NCBI GenBank assembly: GCA_027365515.1
Contig: DAHXMK010000381.1
Span: forward strand, 1-9,993
Source: Candidatus Aminicenantota bacterium
GTDB taxonomy: Bacteria; Acidobacteriota; UBA4820; DSQY01
Reading direction: 5' to 3'
Length of the DNA stretch: 9,993 nucleotides
Shown here: in pieces, positions 6,601-9,993 of the stretch
How positions within the stretch are numbered: position 1 is the first letter of the stretch
Layout: each line of letters opens with the position of its first letter
Made by a program: the position numbers and the translations under genes
Notes under the pieces: generated by a model
What the model saw: the letters and a program-made list of their open reading frames with translations, nothing else
Told to the model about the DNA's origin: nothing
The model's database searches: none

Positions 6601-8745
6601 ATGCTGCCGCGCATAGAGCACGTCATCGAGAAGGTCAAGCTTTACAACCCTTCCTCTGACGACAAGCTGATTCAGCGGGCCTATCTTTTTTCGGCCATGG
6701 CCCACGAGGGCCAGACCCGTTACTCCGGCGAGCCCTACCTGATCCACCCTATCGCCGTCGCCGACATCCTCGCGCAGTTGAAGGCGGACGACATCGCGCT
6801 CGTGGCCGGCCTGCTGCACGACGTGGTCGAGGACAACCATTCCGTCAACCTTCCCGAAATCCAGAAGCGCTTCGGCCTGGAGGTAGCCCACATCGTCGAG
6901 GGGCTCACCAAGATAGAAGAAAAGCTCCCGGGCGGAGAACGGAAGGAGTGGGCCACGCTGCGCAAGGTGATCCTGGCGATGGCCGGCGACATAAGGGTGA
7001 TCCTCGTGAAGCTGGCCGACCGGCTCCACAACCTCAGGACGATGGAGGCGCTCCCCGCCGAAAAGCGCCCCGCGAAGGCGAAGGAGACCCTCGAAATATA
7101 CGCCCCCATCGCCTACCGGCTGGGCCTCGGCAAGATGAAGACCGAGCTAGAGGACCTCTCCTTCCGGTATGGCTTTCCGGATGACTACGAGAAGCTGACC
7201 ACCGCTCTCTCCTCCAAGAGAAGTTACAGCGACGGCTTCCTCGAAGAGACCAGAGTCACTCTCGAAAAGATATTGAGCGACCTTCAGGTAAAGGGGGAGG
7301 TCAAAGGAAGGACCAAACATCTATACAGCATCTTCCAGAAGCTGAAACGCCAGGCAATAGCGGTAGAGCAGGTTTACGACTACATGGCCTTCAGGATTCT
7401 GGTGGGCGACGTGCGGGATTGTTACGCGGTTCTCGGAGGCATCCACACGCTCTGGAAGCCCATTCCAGGCCGCTTCAAGGATTTCATCGCCATCCCCAAG
7501 GATAACCACTACCGCTCGCTCCACACTTCCGTCGTAGGCGCGAACGGACAGCCCTTCGAAATACAGATCCGCACATGGCAGATGCACGCCGAGGCCGAGA
7601 ACGGCATCGCGGCCCACTGGAAGTACAAGGAGGGGCGCCTCACCAAGGAGGACGAGGAGGCGACCAACGCCTGGCTCAAGCAGTTGGACGAGATCAGGCA
7701 GGGAAGCCAGAGTTCCGCCGAGTTCGTGCAAAACCTCCGCCTCGACCTATTCCCCAAGGAGGTTTACGTCTTCACCCCCAAGGGCGCCGTGATGTCGTTC
7801 CCGCGCGGTGCGACCCCGATTGATTTCGCTTACGCCGTGCACACTCAGATCGGCAACAGATGCACCGGCGCGAAGATAAACGGCAAGCTCGTCCCGTTGA
7901 AGACGCAACTGAACAGCGGCGACAGGGTCGAGATCGTCACCAGCCCCAACGGAAAGCCGTCGCGCGACTGGCTCGATTCGGTCGTGACGAGCCGGGCGAT
8001 AAACAAGATCAAGAGTTGGTTAAACCAGCAGGAGAAGGAGCGGGCGATAGAAATCGGCAAGGCGTCGCTTGACCGCGAATGCAGGCGCCTTAAGGTTCAT
8101 CTCAAGGAGGCGCAGGAATCGGGGCTCCTCGCCGAGGTACTCAAGAAGCTCGCGCTTGCCGACCTTGACGTTCTCTATGCCGAGATCGGCTATGGCAAGA
8201 TCGCCGCCAGGACGATAGCCCGGCGCCTCGTCCCCGGTTCCGAAACGGTCCAGTCCTCGATTACAGAACCCCGAATGGAGCCCTCAAAGGGCGCTCCGAT
8301 AGTGGTAAGGGGCGCGAGCGACCTCCTCACTACGCTGGCCAAGTGCTGCAAGCCGATACGCGGCGACGAGATAGTGGGCTTCATCAGCCGCGGCAAGGGG
8401 CTCGTCGTCCACCGGGCAAACTGCAAGAACCTCCAGCGCCTCGCCTACAACCCGGACCGTATCCTTGAAGTGGCGTGGGAGCTTCCATCGCAGGCGGCTC
8501 CCACGCTCCACGACGTGCCGGTGACTCTCCACACCGAGGACCGCCCCGGAATGGTCGCCTCGGTCACCAAAATCGTTTCGGACAGCAAAGCCGGAATCAG
8601 GCACATAGAAGGCGTCCTTACCGGAGGAGGAGAAGGACGGATAAAGCTAATCCTCGCCGTGAGGGACAAATCCCACCTAAGCCAGATTCTCAGGCAGTTC
8701 TCGAAGCTCGCCGGCGTCGTCGAGGTCAGGCGCGACATCAGGTGA
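6601..8745 (+). CDS. relA/spoT: Bifunctional (p)ppGpp synthetase/hydrolase, RelA/SpoT family
   Basis: This 714-residue cytoplasmic stringent-response enzyme makes (p)ppGpp from ATP and GDP/GTP and degrades it. The length is normal for long Rel proteins. The HD hydrolase domain (about 20-175) keeps its metal and catalytic residues: the His of YLIHP, H73-D74 with E77-D78 in LLHDVVED, and LADRLHNLRT. The synthetase domain (about 235-345) has D260 in VYDYMAFRI, the RFKD motif (291-294, the RxKD form typical of bifunctional enzymes), YRSLHT, and E320 in EIQIRT. TGS (about 385-448) follows, then a conserved Cys/His region (C582, C583, H604, C608), then a C-terminal ACT domain (about 638-712). Both activities are therefore predicted intact. 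The ATG at 6601 aligns with the family N-terminus (MLPRIEHVIEKVKLYNP) and follows GGAGAG at 6587-6592. A longer frame open from 6499 lacks family-like sequence. It appears to be transcribed alone. Confidence 0.96.
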   Translation: MLPRIEHVIEKVKLYNPSSDDKLIQRAYLFSAMAHEGQTRYSGEPYLIHPIAVADILAQLKADDIALVAGLLHDVVEDNHSVNLPEIQKRFGLEVAHIVEGLTKIEEKLPGGERKEWATLRKVILAMAGDIRVILVKLADRLHNLRTMEALPAEKRPAKAKETLEIYAPIAYRLGLGKMKTELEDLSFRYGFPDDYEKLTTALSSKRSYSDGFLEETRVTLEKILSDLQVKGEVKGRTKHLYSIFQKLKRQAIAVEQVYDYMAFRILVGDVRDCYAVLGGIHTLWKPIPGRFKDFIAIPKDNHYRSLHTSVVGANGQPFEIQIRTWQMHAEAENGIAAHWKYKEGRLTKEDEEATNAWLKQLDEIRQGSQSSAEFVQNLRLDLFPKEVYVFTPKGAVMSFPRGATPIDFAYAVHTQIGNRCTGAKINGKLVPLKTQLNSGDRVEIVTSPNGKPSRDWLDSVVTSRAINKIKSWLNQQEKERAIEIGKASLDRECRRLKVHLKEAQESGLLAEVLKKLALADLDVLYAEIGYGKIAARTIARRLVPGSETVQSSITEPRMEPSKGAPIVVRGASDLLTTLAKCCKPIRGDEIVGFISRGKGLVVHRANCKNLQRLAYNPDRILEVAWELPSQAAPTLHDVPVTLHTEDRPGMVASVTKIVSDSKAGIRHIEGVLTGGGEGRIKLILAVRDKSHLSQILRQFSKLAGVVEVRRDIR

Positions 8746-8754
8746 AAACGAGCC

Positions 8755-8775
8755 GGGCGCGTCACGCCGGCGCCC
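8755..8775 (+). terminator. Possible GC hairpin after rel (no T run)
   Basis: GGGCGC (8755-8760) pairs perfectly with GCGCCC (8770-8775) around a 9-nt loop, 10 bp after the rel stop codon. No run of T follows, so it is at best an imperfect terminator. Confidence 0.3.
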
Positions 8776-8819
8776 CGCCGCATTGCGCTTTCCCAGCAAG
8801 TCATTACGCCCCGCACTAA

Positions 8820-8831
8820 GAGCCTATCCTA
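8820..8831 (+). repeat. Left terminal inverted repeat of the MITE
   Basis: GAGCCTATCCTA, the exact reverse complement of 9076-9087. The direct TAA at 8817-8819 adjoins it on the outside. Confidence 0.85.
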
Positions 8832-9075
8832 GAACTAGGACGTGGCCGCGACGGAGGCCAGCCGCGATGCATGGCGAGGAAGCGAGCGATGGGCGATGTG
8901 GTGCATCGGACGAGCGAGCTGACAAAGTCAGGCGCGCGGATGGCCCCGTCCCTTTGGGCGCGGACGGCGGGCTTCGCATAGCCGTGTTGGCCTCCCTAGA
9001 AAGGCGCCCAGCCTTCCGTCGGTCGGCCGCCTTGCTCTGCTCGCCCGGCGCCGCGCGCGCGACCAGGCCCTATTT

Positions 9076-9087
9076 TAGGATAGGCTC
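9076..9087 (-). repeat. Right terminal inverted repeat of the MITE
   Basis: TAGGATAGGCTC, the exact reverse complement of 8820-8831. The second TAA copy at 9088-9090 adjoins it on the outside. Confidence 0.85.
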
Positions 9088-9165
9088 TAAATTAATCGCG
9101 CCACTTCTTGGCGTTACTCGCGGCAGCCGTCGCGGGAACGGCCGCCGGTGTAGTATGATTTCGCT

Positions 9166-9173
9166 GGAGGGAG
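9166..9173 (+). promoter_or_regulatory. Ribosome binding site fixing the GTG start of lpxK
   Basis: GGAGGGAG contains a full GGAGG core (9166-9170) lying 6 nt before the GTG at 9177. No ATG is available at a comparable distance in this frame, so the site decides the start. Confidence 0.75.
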
Positions 9174-9176
9174 CGC

Positions 9177-9993
9177 GTGGAGACGAAAGCCGCCGACATC
9201 GCGAGGCGGAAATCGCCTTGGTGGACTTGGTTCTTGTGGCCGGCTGGGATAGCCTTCCTCGGCCTCGCCTCACTGCGCGCGTTTCTCCACAAGAAAGAGA
9301 TTTTGCGCTCCGACTCTTTGCCCGCTCCAACGCTGGCCGTCGGGAACCTGACCTTCGGGGGAACCGGCAAGACTCCATTCACGATCTTCCTCGCCCAAAG
9401 GCTGACGGCGCTCGGCGCGAAACCGGCGGTCCTTCTTCGCGGGTATGGAAGAAAAACGAGCGGCGCGCGCCTTGTAAGCGGCGATGACAGCGAGGAGCGC
9501 GTCGGCGAGGAAGCTCTTCTCTACAAGCGCGCCTTGCCTGAGCTTCCCGTGGCCGTCGGCGAGAGGCGCACGGAGGCCGCGGCCCTTGTAATGCCTCCGC
9601 CCGGCGTCTTTCTTCTCGACGACGCCTTTCAGCACCTGCGGGTGAAGCGGGACGCCGACATCCTCTTGGTTGACGCATCGAGGCCCAACGACTTGATGGC
9701 GCCGCCCGTGGGACGCCTGCGCGAGCCTCTTGGCGCCTGCGGTCGCGCAAAGCTTTTGGTCGTCACGCGCGGAAGTTACGACGACCTTCCCGCCGACTTC
9801 CGCAGAGCGTGGGGCGGCAGGCCGGCCATTGAAGCAAGCTATAAGTGGGAAGAACTTCTTCCTTCGGGCTCGGGAAGCCTTGCCTCCTGGCGCGGGCGCA
9901 AGGTCGTGGCTCTTGCAGGCATCGGGAATCCGGAGGCTTTTCTGAACCAAGCCCGCGAAGCCGGACTGGCCGTCACCGAAGCGATAATCTTGC
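9177..9993 (+). CDS. lpxK: Tetraacyldisaccharide 4'-kinase LpxK (3' truncated by window end)
   Basis: LpxK phosphorylates the 4'-position of the tetraacyldisaccharide-1-phosphate precursor of lipid A at the inner face of the inner membrane (Raetz pathway). The frame stays open to the window end, giving 272 residues of a protein usually near 330-350, so the C-terminus is missing. Visible features: one N-terminal membrane helix (about 14-36, starting PWWTWFLWPAG); AVGNLTFGGTGKTP with the Walker A P-loop at 61-66; VLLRGYGRK at 85-93; DDAFQHLRVKRDADILLVD, where D148-D149 and H153 match the family DDGxQH motif with Gly replaced by Ala; LREPL; VVTRG; and LAGIGNPEAF. The start is GTG at 9177, set by a GGAGG site 6 nt upstream, and the N-terminus aligns with family members. 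The MITE lies 89 bp upstream, so the promoter must be in the remaining 86 bp, within the element, or before it. Confidence 0.93.
   Translation, partial: METKAADIARRKSPWWTWFLWPAGIAFLGLASLRAFLHKKEILRSDSLPAPTLAVGNLTFGGTGKTPFTIFLAQRLTALGAKPAVLLRGYGRKTSGARLVSGDDSEERVGEEALLYKRALPELPVAVGERRTEAAALVMPPPGVFLLDDAFQHLRVKRDADILLVDASRPNDLMAPPVGRLREPLGACGRAKLLVVTRGSYDDLPADFRRAWGGRPAIEASYKWEELLPSGSGSLASWRGRKVVALAGIGNPEAFLNQAREAGLAVTEAIIL

Larger units (their letters stand above)
8820..9087. mobile_element. 268-bp MITE-like element with inverted ends and TAA target duplication
   Basis: The ends are perfect 12-bp inverted repeats (GAGCCTATCCTA at 8820-8831 and its complement at 9076-9087). The similarity continues inward with one mismatch and one 1-nt gap (GAACTAGG against AAATAGG). 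A direct TAA flanks both sides (8817-8819 and 9088-9090). Small size, no transposase frame, inverted ends and a 3-bp TNA-type duplication together define a non-autonomous element. TNA duplications are known for IS5-family groups (IS1031/IS427-like), so a transposase of that kind elsewhere in the genome could move it; this is inference. The interior can fold: CGATGCA/TGCATCG (8865-8871, 8902-8908), CTGAC/GTCAG (8919-8923, 8927-8931), CCGTCC/GGACGG (8946-8951, 8962-8967). It lies between rel and lpxK and interrupts neither. Confidence 0.8.
8746..9176. other. 431-bp gap between rel and lpxK
   Basis: No credible gene is seen here. The gap holds a possible hairpin just after rel, a 268-bp inverted-repeat element, and an 86-bp stretch before lpxK with a lone -10-like TATGAT (9154-9159) that lacks a recognisable -35. 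Frames that stay open across it are shadows created by high GC content. Confidence 0.6.

Noticed and set aside
5833..7029. Long minus-strand open frame (398 codons) spanning the start of the MCP fusion and of rel
   Set aside because: It runs antisense to rel and out of frame with the MCP gene, crosses both promoters and has low-complexity Arg/Gly-rich sequence with no recognisable family. It is a high-GC shadow.
8820..9087. CRISPR array or riboswitch in the rel-lpxK gap
   Set aside because: There are no regularly spaced direct repeats. The paired repeats are inverted and terminal with a target duplication, which fits a transposable element.
8783..9487. Plus-strand open frame (234 codons) crossing the MITE and the start of lpxK
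   Set aside because: It passes through the inverted-repeat element and overlaps the clear lpxK frame, with no family-like sequence.
9270..9950. Minus-strand open frame (226 codons) antisense to lpxK
   Set aside because: The plus-strand frame holds the P-loop and other LpxK motifs; the antisense product resembles nothing recognisable.

Overview
The window is GC-rich and densely coded, from a Gram-negative bacterium. The TonB-dependent outer-membrane receptor and LpxK (lipid A 4'-kinase) both require an outer membrane. The style of the chemoreceptor signalling tip and of the small duplicated-domain protein recalls deltaproteobacterial (Desulfobacterota/Geobacter-like) genomes. That placement is inference from memory, not a search result.

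Layout: (1) 1-527, the 3' part of an ABC-transporter ATPase of the iron-chelate/cobalamin uptake type, overlapping by a few bases (2) 527-2572, a TonB-dependent receptor. Together they look like the end of a metallophore or cobalamin uptake operon. (3) 2736-3131, a small protein made of two copies of one short domain. (4) 3240-6431 on the minus strand, a 1063-residue membrane protein that joins a very long methyl-accepting chemoreceptor coiled coil to a complete extracellular-solute-binding (SBP_bac_5, DppA/OppA-type) domain at its C-terminus. Membrane topology puts that binding domain in the cytoplasm. A near-consensus sigma-70 promoter (TTGACA-N17-TATAGT) sits just upstream. (5) 6601-8745, a full-length bifunctional RelA/SpoT (p)ppGpp synthetase/hydrolase. 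(6) 8746-9176, a gene-poor gap holding a 268-bp non-coding mobile element (MITE) with 12-bp perfect inverted ends and a TAA target duplication. (7) 9177-end, lpxK starting at GTG and running off the window.

The ABC ATPase and receptor probably act together in uptake: receptor in the outer membrane, ATPase at the inner-membrane importer. The other genes look like separate units: the receptor fusion is divergent from rel and convergent with the small-protein gene. No cheA, cheW, cheR or cheB is visible, so the signalling partners of the fusion lie elsewhere. The most interesting item is the chemoreceptor with a cytoplasmic solute-binding domain. Its signalling tip also lacks the two best-known trimer-contact residues of classical receptors. 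The MITE is the clearest sign of mobile DNA.
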